Below, in pieces: positions 8,068 through 15,951 of a stretch of DNA of 32,007 nt (position 1 is the stretch's first letter; the number at the start of each line of letters is the position of its first letter). A program made the translations under genes and the position numbers. The DNA lies in the NCBI GenBank assembly GCA_947478455.1, contig CANJWR010000034.1, positions 1 through 32,007 of the forward strand. Direction: 5' to 3'. The stretch is from Beijerinckiaceae bacterium. GTDB taxonomy: Bacteria; Pseudomonadota; Alphaproteobacteria; Rhizobiales; Beijerinckiaceae. The notes beneath the pieces were generated by a model. It did no database searches. It worked only from the letters and a program-made list of their open reading frames with translations, and was not told the DNA's origin.

Positions 8068-8095
8068 CTATTGTTCCAATCGATTGTCTCAATAA
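8068..8095. promoter_or_regulatory. Candidate OxyR-type dyad upstream of the peroxiredoxin
   Basis: Two copies of ATTG-N3-CAAT stand in tandem (8070-8080 and 8083-8093), separated by CG. Their junction forms the perfect palindrome CAATCGATTG (8077-8086), and the whole is a dyad from CTATTG (8068) to CAATAA (8095). On the minus strand it overlaps a possible promoter (TTGAGA, 16 bases, TAGAGC). A related sequence lies in front of oxyR. Assignment to OxyR is inferred. Confidence 0.55.
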
Positions 8096-8226
8096 ACTCC
8101 ATAGGCACGGCCAATCGCGCTCAACCTTCCGCGCCAGCCCCCTGTTGAGGGTCTTTGCGCCAGCCGCTACAAGTCTCTCAACGAACGCGCCGCAGGGCCA
8201 GAACCGAATTCCAGGAGCAAACGCCG

Positions 8227-9591
8227 ATGCTGACCGTCGAAATGAACGAACGCCTCACCCGCGTCGGCCCCGGCACTCCCTGCGGCGAACTCATGCGGCG
8301 CTACTGGATTCCCTTCGCAGCGGCCTCACAACTCGACGATAATCCGGTCAGGAAAGTCCGTATTCTGGGCGAAGACCTCGTGCTCTACCGGGACAAGAGC
8401 GGCACGCTGGGCCTCATCGGCGAACGCTGCCTGCATCGCCTCGTCGACATGAAATACGGCATCCCGGACCAGAACGGCCTGCGTTGCCCCTATCACGGTT
8501 GGCTCTACGGCGAGGACGGCGTCTGCCGCGACAGACCGATGGAATCCAATCGCGGCAACTTCACCCAGAAGACCAAGGCCTATCCGGTGCACGAACTGGG
8601 CGGGATGATCTTCGCCTATATGGGTCCATTGCCGGCCCCGGCGCTGCCGAAATGGGATCTGTTCGTCTGGCCCGACGCCATCAAGCAGATCGCCTTCAAC
8701 GTGCTCGACTGCAACTGGCTGCAATGTCAGGAAAACACCGGCGATCCGGCGCACAGTGTCTGGACGCACGGCGAACTGTTCAAATATGTGCTCGAACGTC
8801 AGGGCAATTACGCAGACCGCGCATCGGACATCGACCATACGTTGCACAAGCGCACGAGCTGGGGCATCGGAATCAAGGACGTTTACGCCCGCCAGTCTCA
8901 ATATGGATTTGAAAAGGGCATCATCTATTCGAAAGCCCTCGGGGCGAACGAGGATCGCGACGACAAGCATTCGACGGTGATTTTCCCGTTCTATACGCAG
9001 ACCGGAAAGACCGGCTCGCCGCGCAGCGAATATCAGATCCGCGTTCCTATCGACGACACCCATACGCTGCACATTTGCTATCAGGTTTACGCTGCGCCTC
9101 CGGGCGTTGAAGTCCCGAAGCAGGACAATGTGCCGTGGTACGAGCCGCCGACTGTCGATGAAAACGGCGTGCCGATACTCGATTACGTGCTGGCGCAGGA
9201 TGCTATCGTGTGGGTCGCGCAGGGCGACATCACGGACCGCAGCAAGGAAAGTCTGGGTCGCACCGACGTGCCGATCGTGCTGCTGCGTCGCCAGCTCGAC
9301 GAGCAGATTTCGCGTGTGGAACGTGGCGAAGACCCGATGAACTGCTTCCGCGAGGAAATGGACATCATCTTCGGCGCCGGCGAGTCGCCCTACGACGGCT
9401 GGGCCGCGCCGGACTGGGCGACACGAAGCCGCTTCTTCAGCCAGAATTTCCGCAAGATGTACCACAAGGGCTTCGGCAACGACGACGCCGACCGCTACGG
9501 CCCTGCCCTTGATCTGGTGAAGGAACTCCATCGCCGCGTCGAGGAATTCGAGATCGAGGCCAACAGTCGGGTCAAAACGCCCGCCGAATAG
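8227..9591 (+). CDS. Rieske non-haem iron oxygenase, alpha subunit (copy 1)
   Basis: This 454-residue protein has an N-terminal Rieske domain with CLH (Cys68, His70) and CPYH (Cys87, His90) ligands of the 2Fe-2S cluster. The catalytic domain carries ENTGDPAH-x4-H, giving mononuclear iron ligands His176 and His181; a later Asp, probably in LAQDAIVW, would complete the facial triad. The layout resembles the phthalate 4,5-dioxygenase/LigXa branch, which hydroxylates or demethylates aromatic acids. The substrate is not readable. The ATG at 8227 has AGGAG nine bases upstream. It is followed 13 bases later by an amidohydrolase-like gene, probably in one operon. No reductase or ferredoxin gene is nearby. 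A paralogue lies at 13456-14814 on the other strand. Confidence 0.94.
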   Translation: MLTVEMNERLTRVGPGTPCGELMRRYWIPFAAASQLDDNPVRKVRILGEDLVLYRDKSGTLGLIGERCLHRLVDMKYGIPDQNGLRCPYHGWLYGEDGVCRDRPMESNRGNFTQKTKAYPVHELGGMIFAYMGPLPAPALPKWDLFVWPDAIKQIAFNVLDCNWLQCQENTGDPAHSVWTHGELFKYVLERQGNYADRASDIDHTLHKRTSWGIGIKDVYARQSQYGFEKGIIYSKALGANEDRDDKHSTVIFPFYTQTGKTGSPRSEYQIRVPIDDTHTLHICYQVYAAPPGVEVPKQDNVPWYEPPTVDENGVPILDYVLAQDAIVWVAQGDITDRSKESLGRTDVPIVLLRRQLDEQISRVERGEDPMNCFREEMDIIFGAGESPYDGWAAPDWATRSRFFSQNFRKMYHKGFGNDDADRYGPALDLVKELHRRVEEFEIEANSRVKTPAE

Positions 9592-9604
9592 CAGGAGTTT
9601 CGCC

Positions 9605-10456
9605 ATGGGCAGGGCGATTGCGCGCCGCCATGCACTGCTGGGTCTTGCGGCTTCGGCCTGCGTCACTCCCGGCGTGGCCCGCGCCGTCGAAGTCGACATG
9701 GCGCGTCTGATCACGGTGCGCCGCGGCGATCTGCCGATCATCCTCACCGCCCCGCATGGCGGGGGACTGGCAGTGCCGGGCGTCCGCGAGCGCGACAGGA
9801 ATGATCCGCAACAGATCGCCCGTTCGCGCACTTACGGCGGTGTCGTGCTGGGCGCAGATCTGAACACGGATCTGCTGGCGCAGGCGATTGCTGACGAGAT
9901 CAGGCGGCTGACCGGCAAGTCGCCATCGCTGACGATTGCTCATTTTGCGCGGCGCTTCATCGACGCCAACCGGCCGCCCGATGCGGCGTTCAGCGATCCC
10001 GCCGCGCTGCCCGTATATCGGGCCTATCACGACGCCATCAGGACGGAGGTGGACGTCATACGCGAACGCTTCGCCAATGCGATCCTGATCGACATTCACG
10101 GTCAGGGCGTCGCGCCCGATGTGCTGATGCGCGGAACCGTCAACGGTCGCACGGTTTCACGTCTCGTGGCGCGGGCAGGCATCGCAGCCATGACGGGCGA
10201 CAGCGGATTGTTCGGTCGTCTGCAGGCGGAAGGCTTCGGGATCTTTCCGCAAAACGACGCAGCGAAAACGCTCGCGGGCGAAGACTCCGGATTTCGCGGC
10301 GGCTATACGGTGGCGACCTATGGTTCAAACCATCCGGACGGAATCGACGCCGCCCAATGGGAGCTCGGGTCGAAGTTCCGGCAGACGGAAGCGCTAAAAG
10401 ACTGGGCCGCAAAAGCGGCGCGCGCCATCGTGGCGTTTCAGGCAAAATATCTTTGA
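9605..10456 (+). CDS. N-formylglutamate amidohydrolase-like protein with Tat-type signal
   Basis: This 283-residue protein has family-type motifs PHGG (about residues 50-53), DANR (about 120) and DIHG (about 163). These resemble metal-binding and catalytic motifs of N-formylglutamate amidohydrolase-like hydrolases. The N-terminus has ARRHALLGLAAS followed by a small-residue stretch ending in ARA, which looks like a twin-arginine signal peptide, so export is inferred. AGGAG is seven bases before the ATG. It follows the oxygenase gene by 13 bases and is convergent with the aldo/keto reductase. Whether it acts on a product of the oxygenase pathway or on formylated amino acids cannot be told. Confidence 0.78.
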   Translation: MGRAIARRHALLGLAASACVTPGVARAVEVDMARLITVRRGDLPIILTAPHGGGLAVPGVRERDRNDPQQIARSRTYGGVVLGADLNTDLLAQAIADEIRRLTGKSPSLTIAHFARRFIDANRPPDAAFSDPAALPVYRAYHDAIRTEVDVIRERFANAILIDIHGQGVAPDVLMRGTVNGRTVSRLVARAGIAAMTGDSGLFGRLQAEGFGIFPQNDAAKTLAGEDSGFRGGYTVATYGSNHPDGIDAAQWELGSKFRQTEALKDWAAKAARAIVAFQAKYL

Positions 10457-10471
10457 GCAAACGTCGACGAA

Positions 10472-11491
10472 CTATGTGGCGAAATTAGACTGCCAGATTT
10501 GCTCGACGCGCCCCATCGTCTCCGCCGAAAATGGCTCCATGTCGGCGACTGCCGCAATTTCTTCCAGTTGCTCGATGGCCGAAAACCCGCCGAGCGTCGT
10601 CGTCACGCCGCGATGGCCGAGGATGAACCGATAGGCCGCCTGCGCGAGGCTCGTTCCGTGCTCGCGCGCCAGAAACTGCAGCTTTGTGGCGGCGGCAAGA
10701 TTGCGCTGCGTGGAATCGTTCGTCGCATCCGGCGGCTTGCGGGCCAGCCGATGCCGCTCGTGCCCGCGCACGGCGTCGTCCGTCAGAAACCCGCCCGCCA
10801 GAGGGCTGTAAATGGAGCCGCCGACGCCGGCCTCGAATGCTGCGTCGAGCACATCCCCATAATCTTTCGCCACGAGTCCGGCTGGCTTCACGTACCCGGC
10901 AGTCGGATTGAGCAGCGTGTAGGGCGCGTTGATGAGGCTGAACGCGCCTGTGTCGAGCAGCCGCCGCACATGTGCGCCATCATTGCCGCGACAAATGAAG
11001 CCCAGGTGGCGCGCCTTGCCGTCCTTCAACAGTTGCCGCAGGCCCTCGATAGCACCGCCCGGCCGCAGAAAATGCTCGATCCACAATTGCGCGTAGAACT
11101 TGCCCTCCATGGCTGGCGGTGGATCGATGGGGCCATTGTGAATTTGCAGAACGTCGAGACAATCGACGCCCAGACGCTTCAGGCTGGCCTCCGTGGAGCG
11201 CACCACATGGCCAGCAATATCGTCGAGATTTTCGGCACGGATTTCCACCTTGGAATTGAGATAGGGCCTGATCTTCAATTCTTTCAGCACCCGGCCGAGA
11301 TTTTCCTCCGCGATGCAATTTCCATAATCGGGCGAATTGTCGAAATAATTGATGCCGAGTTCGACGGCGCGCGCCACGATCTTTGTCTGTTCGGCGAAGT
11401 CGCCGCGCACCATCAACCCCGCATTGCCGCCGCAGCCGAAGCCGATTGCCGACAAAGCGAGGTCCGTCTTGCCCATCTTCCGGTATTTCAC
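10472..11491 (-). CDS. Aldo/keto reductase
   Basis: This is a 339-residue AKR-superfamily enzyme. The catalytic tetrad is visible: Asp51 and Tyr56 in FDNSPDYG, Lys81 in LNSKVEI and His118 in LQIHNG. The start is a GTG at 11491, giving the typical N-terminus MKYRKMGKTDLALSAIGFG; an internal ATG at 11476 would cut off the first strand. It follows a TctC-type binding protein by 24 bases on the same strand, so both are likely in one transcript. It could serve as an alcohol or dihydrodiol dehydrogenase beside the oxygenases, but this is inferred from position only. Confidence 0.92.
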   Translation of the reverse strand: MKYRKMGKTDLALSAIGFGCGGNAGLMVRGDFAEQTKIVARAVELGINYFDNSPDYGNCIAEENLGRVLKELKIRPYLNSKVEIRAENLDDIAGHVVRSTEASLKRLGVDCLDVLQIHNGPIDPPPAMEGKFYAQLWIEHFLRPGGAIEGLRQLLKDGKARHLGFICRGNDGAHVRRLLDTGAFSLINAPYTLLNPTAGYVKPAGLVAKDYGDVLDAAFEAGVGGSIYSPLAGGFLTDDAVRGHERHRLARKPPDATNDSTQRNLAAATKLQFLAREHGTSLAQAAYRFILGHRGVTTTLGGFSAIEQLEEIAAVADMEPFSAETMGRVEQIWQSNFAT

Positions 11492-11515
11492 GAAACGCGC
11501 TCCGCCCTGCTTCTG

Positions 11516-12553
11516 TTAACCGCCGCTCTGCAGCTTGCGGATTTCTTCTTTGAGATCCTCGGGCGCATTGGCCAGCGAGTCGAGCATTTTCAAGGCGTCG
11601 TCTGCGCCCAGAGGGCTGATGTCGATATGCAGCTTCGCGGCCTCGGCCAGAAACTCCGGATCTTTCATCATGTCCATATAGGCCTTCTGCAAGGCCTTGG
11701 CGCGATCCGCCGGAATGCCCGGGGGCGCCACCAGCGGGCGCGACAGCAGATAGGGAATCTCCGCCAGTTCGATCAGCTTGCGCGACTGCTCGTCCTTGGC
11801 CAGTTCGCGCGCCGTCGGCACATCAGGGAACTGCTTGAGGCGCGTGGCGCGCGCAAACTGCAGCATTGGCCGCACTGTGCTGTCTGGCTTCAGCCAGCCC
11901 GGCAGCGTGGAGGCCACCGCAGAAAGCCCAATGAATCGGCCCTCGACCTCGCCGCGCTCCATCGCCATGCTCATGGCGTTGCCGTCCGGATAGCCGGCGA
12001 CGACGCGCAGATTGAGTCCGATGGTCTTCTTCATGAGCGCCGCAACGTCGGTGTCGGTCGAGCCTTCCGATGTGCCGCCGAGAATGATTTCAGGCCCGCC
12101 GGGGCGGCGCGCATCGTCGAGCGTCTGCGCCTTCGCGTCCTTGCGCACCCACAGGAAATAGCCATCGTCCTGCGCGCTGGTGGGCGAGCCCATCCAGGTA
12201 TATTTGCGCGCATCGAACTGCACATTCGCATTGCCGCCGAGCACGCCCATCATGGGCATGTTGCGCGCGAAGGTCGCAAATGCCGTTCCGTCCTTGGGGG
12301 CGGTCACATAAATCCAGTTTGCGGCGCGCAGACTTCCGGCGCCGGGCATGTTCTGTACCACGATGGTCGGTTTGCCGGGAATATGATTGCCGAAGAATCG
12401 CGCCGTCAGACGGGCGTAAACGTCATATCCGCCGCCCGGCCCGTAGCCGACCACGAGTTGCAGCGATTTGCCCTTGTAGAAATCCTCCACCGGATCGGCG
12501 ACCGCAGGCGCGGCGGCGATCATCATCGCCAAAGCAAGCACGGCTTTTTTCAT
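11516..12553 (-). CDS. TctC/Bug-family periplasmic solute-binding protein (copy 1)
   Basis: This 345-residue protein has a classical signal peptide (KKAVLALAMMIAAAPAVA) and then DPVEDFYKGKSLQLVVGYGPGGGYD. That segment and VVQNMPGAGSLRAANWIY are hallmarks of the tripartite tricarboxylate transporter binding proteins. The family binds carboxylates in the periplasm. The ATG at 12553 has GGGAG seven bases upstream; the extension to 12595 lacks a signal-like start. No TctA or TctB membrane component is in the window, so it is an orphan that must use a permease elsewhere or act in sensing. It is followed by the aldo/keto reductase. It is similar to the protein at 14833-15870 but clearly diverged. 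Confidence 0.92.
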   Translation of the reverse strand: MKKAVLALAMMIAAAPAVADPVEDFYKGKSLQLVVGYGPGGGYDVYARLTARFFGNHIPGKPTIVVQNMPGAGSLRAANWIYVTAPKDGTAFATFARNMPMMGVLGGNANVQFDARKYTWMGSPTSAQDDGYFLWVRKDAKAQTLDDARRPGGPEIILGGTSEGSTDTDVAALMKKTIGLNLRVVAGYPDGNAMSMAMERGEVEGRFIGLSAVASTLPGWLKPDSTVRPMLQFARATRLKQFPDVPTARELAKDEQSRKLIELAEIPYLLSRPLVAPPGIPADRAKALQKAYMDMMKDPEFLAEAAKLHIDISPLGADDALKMLDSLANAPEDLKEEIRKLQSGG

Positions 12554-12647
12554 TTTGGGTCTCCCTTTTGGGAACACCCTAGGCTGCGATGGCATGGTGG
12601 ATCAAGTTGTCGCAGCAAGCCAAACGCAAATTTGCGCCGCGCGCGCT

Positions 12648-13202
12648 TCAGCGCGTCATGTGGGTGAACAGAATGTTCGCGCCAATCACGAACAGCCCAA
12701 TGCCGCCCACCATCTCGGCCCAGCGGCCGGTGCGCGCGCCAATGAGGCCGCCCAGACGCAGACCCATGAAGCACATCAGGAACGTCACGAGGCCAATGGC
12801 CAGAAGCGTCATCGGAATATTGTCGCTGAACAAAGCCAGCGTCACGCCCACAGCCGTTGCGTCGACGCTCGTGCCGAGCGCTGTCGCAATCACCGCGCCC
12901 CAGGTGGGGAAGGCAGCAACTTCTTCCACCTCGTCAGGATGAAAACTCTTCCACACCATGCGCAGGCCAAGACACCCGAGCACGATGAACGCCACCCAGT
13001 GATCGTAATCCTCGATCAAGCCAGAGAACTGCAATCCCAGCAGATAGCCGATGAGCGGGCTGAGCGCTTCGAGCAACCCGAAGCCCGCAGCAATGCCCAG
13101 CGCGCGCAAAAGCGTGAGCGACTGAAAGCGCGCCCCCTTGGCGATGGAGGCGGCGAACGCATCGGTGGACAGGCTGAAAGCCAGCACGGCGGTCTGGAGC
13201 AT
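12648..13202 (-). CDS. mntP: Manganese efflux pump MntP
   Basis: This 184-residue inner-membrane protein has six hydrophobic segments. Two pseudo-repeat motifs, [15 protein letters not shown] near the start and [14 protein letters not shown] in the middle, carry the conserved Asp residues of MntP. Length and C-terminus ([12 protein letters not shown]) match E. coli MntP. It exports Mn2+. The true ATG is at 13202, with AGAGGA six bases upstream. The open frame continuing upstream to 13334 is not coding but overlaps a yybP-ykoY riboswitch, which explains its regulation. It stands 94 bases upstream of the solute-binding protein gene on the same strand; that gap contains a perfect 12-bp palindrome, CGCAAATTTGCG (12625-12636). 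Confidence 0.95.
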   Translation of the reverse strand: MLQTAVLAFSLSTDAFAASIAKGARFQSLTLLRALGIAAGFGLLEALSPLIGYLLGLQFSGLIEDYDHWVAFIVLGCLGLRMVWKSFHPDEVEEVAAFPTWGAVIATALGTSVDATAVGVTLALFSDNIPMTLLAIGLVTFLMCFMGLRLGGLIGARTGRWAEMVGGIGLFVIGANILFTHMTR

Positions 13203-13350
13203 GAAGAATCCTCTGGCGGTGGTTGCCCGAAGGCAGTCCGCATCAGTCTCGCCAGAGCGATTTCCGCCCGCGTCGCCAGAGTTGTCCAAGGACAAGCCCA
13301 GTATGTTGACGACGCTCCGGCTCAACGCCGGCAACTACTCCCCAATGCCC
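13203..13350 (-). ncRNA. yybP-ykoY manganese riboswitch in the mntP leader
   Basis: On the minus strand the leader of mntP contains GGGGAGTAG (13335-13343), then GTCAACATACTGG downstream, and CGAGAC near the 3' end (13246-13251). These are the conserved loop elements of the yybP-ykoY Mn2+ aptamer. The closing P1 helix can be drawn as GCATT (13344-13348) with GATGC (13240-13244), directly flanking the conserved loops. The downstream arm CGCCAGAG (13211-13218) overlaps the Shine-Dalgarno AGAGGA and can pair with CTCTGGCG (13250-13257) in the aptamer, suggesting translational control. MntP genes are a known target of this riboswitch class. Confidence 0.88.
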
Positions 13351-13455
13351 GCTCTGTGTAGGCGACAAAATTCCGCAATACAAGCAAAATCAAATAGATG
13401 CAGCATTGGTTTCAGGGTGTAGCCATGGGTACATAACAGGGCGTTACGCAAGAAA
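13351..13455. other. Intergenic region upstream of the mntP riboswitch
   Basis: This stretch lies between the riboswitch and the stop of the second oxygenase gene. It is AT-richer than its surroundings and must hold the mntP promoter, since both flanking genes are on the minus strand. I see no clear terminator for the upstream oxygenase operon and no reliable -35/-10 pair. Confidence 0.4.
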
Positions 13456-14814
13456 TCAGGTCAGGGCCTCTTCGCGGTTGGCCTGAATCTCGTATTCCTC
13501 AATGCGCCTGTGGAGTTCCTTCACCAGCTCGATGTCCGGTCCATAGCGGTCGGTGTCGTCCTTGTAGAAGCCCTTGTGAAACATCTGGCGGAATCCCGCG
13601 CTGACAAAGAGCTTCTTCCGCGCCCAATCCGGCGCGGCCCAATGGCTTTCCGGCGACTGTCCGTTGCCGTGCAACATTCCCGGATCGTTCCGGAAAAAGT
13701 TCATCGGGTCATCGCCGCGCTCCACCCGTGAAATCTGTTCGTCGAGCTGACGCCGGAGAAACACGATGGGCACATCCGTACGCCCCAGCATCTCCTTCGT
13801 GCGATCCGTGATCGGCCCCTGCGCGGCCCACATGATGGCATCCTGCGCCAGTACATAATCGAGAATGGGTTCGCCCTTCTCGTCATGCGTGGGCGGTTCG
13901 TACCAAGGTATGCGATTTTGCTTTGGCAATTCGACGCCCGGCGGAGCCGAATAACACTGATAGCAAATGTGCAACGTATTGGTATCGTCGATCGGCACGC
14001 GAATCTGAAACTCGCTGCGCGGAGAGCCGACAACATCGGTCTGCGTGTAGAACGGGAAGATCACCGTGGAATGCGAACGCACCTGATCCTTCGCCGCCCC
14101 GAGTTCCTTCGAATAGACGGTGCCTTTTTCGAAGCCGTATTCGGTAGGACACGCAAAAAGTTCCTTGATGCCATCTCCCAGCCGGCTGCGGTCATGCAGC
14201 GTATGCAGTTCGCTGGAAGCGCGTTCTGCAAGCTTTCCCTGCTTCTCAAGGACATATCTGAAAAACTCGCCATGCGCCCATGCGCTATGGGTGGGATCGC
14301 CTGTGTTTTCCTGACACTGGAGCCAGTTGCACGGAATCACATTGGTGGCGATTTGCCGGATCGCATGAGGCCAGACGAACAGATCCCATTTCGGCAAGGC
14401 GGGCGCAGGCAATGGTCCCATATAGGCAAAGATCAACCCGCCCAGTTCCTGCACCGGATAGGCTTTGGTCTTCTGTGCAAAGTTGCCACGACTGGTTTCC
14501 ATCGGCCTGTCGCGGCAGACGCCGTCTTCGCCATACAGCCACCCATGATACGGACATCTTAGGCCGTTCTGATCGGGAATGCCGTATTTCATGTCGACGA
14601 GGCGATGCAGACAACGCTCGCCGATCAGACCGAGCGTACCGCTCTTGTCGCGATAGAGAACAAGATCTTCGCCCAGTATGCGAACTTTCCTGACCGGATT
14701 GTCGTCAAGTTGCGCAACTGCCGCAAAGGGAATCCAGTAGCGGCGCATGAGTTCGCCACACGGCGTGCCGGGACCGACGCGGGTCAGGCGTTCGTTTTGC
14801 TCACGAGTGATCAT
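13456..14814 (-). CDS. Rieske non-haem iron oxygenase, alpha subunit (copy 2)
   Basis: This 452-residue paralogue of the protein at 8227-9591 has the same Rieske ligands (Cys68, His70, Cys87, His90) and the same ENTGDPTH-x4-H iron motif (His176, His181). Residues 7-106 differ from copy 1 at only two positions, while the C-terminal halves diverge clearly. The start ATG at 14814 follows a GGGGGCAGG stretch. It is 18 bases downstream of a TctC-type binding protein, so uptake and oxidation of one compound may be co-expressed. No ferredoxin or reductase gene is close. Functionally it resembles phthalate-dioxygenase-type oxygenases; the substrate is unknown. Confidence 0.94.
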   Translation of the reverse strand: MITREQNERLTRVGPGTPCGELMRRYWIPFAAVAQLDDNPVRKVRILGEDLVLYRDKSGTLGLIGERCLHRLVDMKYGIPDQNGLRCPYHGWLYGEDGVCRDRPMETSRGNFAQKTKAYPVQELGGLIFAYMGPLPAPALPKWDLFVWPHAIRQIATNVIPCNWLQCQENTGDPTHSAWAHGEFFRYVLEKQGKLAERASSELHTLHDRSRLGDGIKELFACPTEYGFEKGTVYSKELGAAKDQVRSHSTVIFPFYTQTDVVGSPRSEFQIRVPIDDTNTLHICYQCYSAPPGVELPKQNRIPWYEPPTHDEKGEPILDYVLAQDAIMWAAQGPITDRTKEMLGRTDVPIVFLRRQLDEQISRVERGDDPMNFFRNDPGMLHGNGQSPESHWAAPDWARKKLFVSAGFRQMFHKGFYKDDTDRYGPDIELVKELHRRIEEYEIQANREEALT

Positions 14815-14832
14815 ATCCTGCCCCCTGACGTC

Positions 14833-15870
14833 TCACTGGCTGAAATATTTTGAAGCGCGCTCTACAACCGGGGTCGGATAGGCATACACGGCCTTCATAT
14901 ACGCCTCGAATTCCTGCGGCGCCGCATAGGTGACGCCATTGGCGGAAAGCTTGCTCATATCGGACACAAACGCCGGATCGGCCATTGTCGCCTTGAACGA
15001 AGCACGCAGAGCCTCCAGACGGGCGGACGGCACGCCCGCAGGGGCCGAAAATGCACGTTGGAAGCGCGCGGTTCCCAGAACGAGTTCAAGCACCTTTTTG
15101 TCTTCATCGGTCTTCGCAAGATCCATCGCCACCGGAACGTCTTTCAGATCAGGATCAGCGTCGCGTTCGAGCGCCATCTGCACAACAACCGTGACGAACT
15201 TGTCGCGCATCCAGTCCGCATGATCGCGCTTGAGTGAAGGCCAGTCGAATCCCGCACGTCCGTGAACTTCGCCGCGCGCAATCGCCAGATGAATCTCTGC
15301 CCCTCCCTTGTAGCCCGTCACAAGCTTGAACTTTGTGCCGAACATGTCGTTGGAAAGGTTCGCATAGGTGCTGGTGGCGTCTGGCCCCAGCGCACCCAGA
15401 ATATTTTCTTTCTGGCGCGCGCCTTCCAGCGTCGGCGCCGGCGCATCGCTACGCACGAAAATGATCGGCGTGGGACGCGACGCCAGCGAGCCAATCCATC
15501 CGAATTGTCTGGGATCGAATTGTATGCCGGAAACCTTCATAAGGGGCGCAATGATCATCGCGTCCGAGTAGATACCAACCACAGTCCCGTCGCGTGGAGA
15601 TGTGTTATTGACGTGATTTGCCCCGACCACGCTGGCGGCGCCCGGCATGTTTTGCACGACCACATTCGGATTGCCCGGAATGTATTTTGGCCAGTACTTG
15701 GCAAGCGCTCGCGCCTGCAAATCATACCCGCCACCGGTGGAATAGCCCACAACGATCGTGACGGTCTTTCCGCGGTAGAAGTCCGAAACCTCGTCTGCGC
15801 GAGCCGCCCAGCCTGAAAGCGCGACTGCAGCGAAAATCGAACACAACGCGCGCATCTTTGCGACCGGCAT
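14833..15870 (-). CDS. TctC/Bug-family periplasmic solute-binding protein (copy 2)
   Basis: This 345-residue protein has a signal peptide (MRALCSIFAAVALSGWAARA) and the family segments GKTVTIVVGYSTGGGYD and VVVQNMPGAASVVGANHV. GGAGG stands five bases before the ATG at 15870, which is therefore favoured over an ATG at 15855. It is the first gene of a two-gene unit with oxygenase copy 2. Like its relative at 11516-12553 it has no TctAB permease nearby. Binding of a carboxylated aromatic would fit the neighbour, but this is inference. Confidence 0.92.
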   Translation of the reverse strand: MPVAKMRALCSIFAAVALSGWAARADEVSDFYRGKTVTIVVGYSTGGGYDLQARALAKYWPKYIPGNPNVVVQNMPGAASVVGANHVNNTSPRDGTVVGIYSDAMIIAPLMKVSGIQFDPRQFGWIGSLASRPTPIIFVRSDAPAPTLEGARQKENILGALGPDATSTYANLSNDMFGTKFKLVTGYKGGAEIHLAIARGEVHGRAGFDWPSLKRDHADWMRDKFVTVVVQMALERDADPDLKDVPVAMDLAKTDEDKKVLELVLGTARFQRAFSAPAGVPSARLEALRASFKATMADPAFVSDMSKLSANGVTYAAPQEFEAYMKAVYAYPTPVVERASKYFSQ

Positions 15871-15951
15871 GAATTCCTCCCGAATGACATATCTTTATTG
15901 TCTTTGGAAAGTTCTAGCCGCCGGGTTCACGACTGTCCATACGCGCCGGCT

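Noticed and set aside
8326..9831. A 501-codon minus-strand open frame
   Set aside because: It is antisense to the Rieske oxygenase and the start of the amidohydrolase-like gene; no recognisable domain.
10499..12667. A 722-codon plus-strand open frame
   Set aside because: It lies opposite the well-supported aldo/keto reductase and TctC genes, crosses their intergenic gap, and has an Arg/His/Ala-rich composition typical of antisense frames in GC-rich coding DNA.
13203..13334. N-terminal extension of mntP
   Set aside because: The extra 44 codons overlap the riboswitch, and the ATG at 13202 has a good ribosome site and gives the family N-terminus.
8227..14814. Recent duplication or gene conversion of the two oxygenase genes
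   Set aside because: Protein identity in the first 100 residues is extreme, but many silent differences at third codon positions show that the DNA copies have been separate for a long time.
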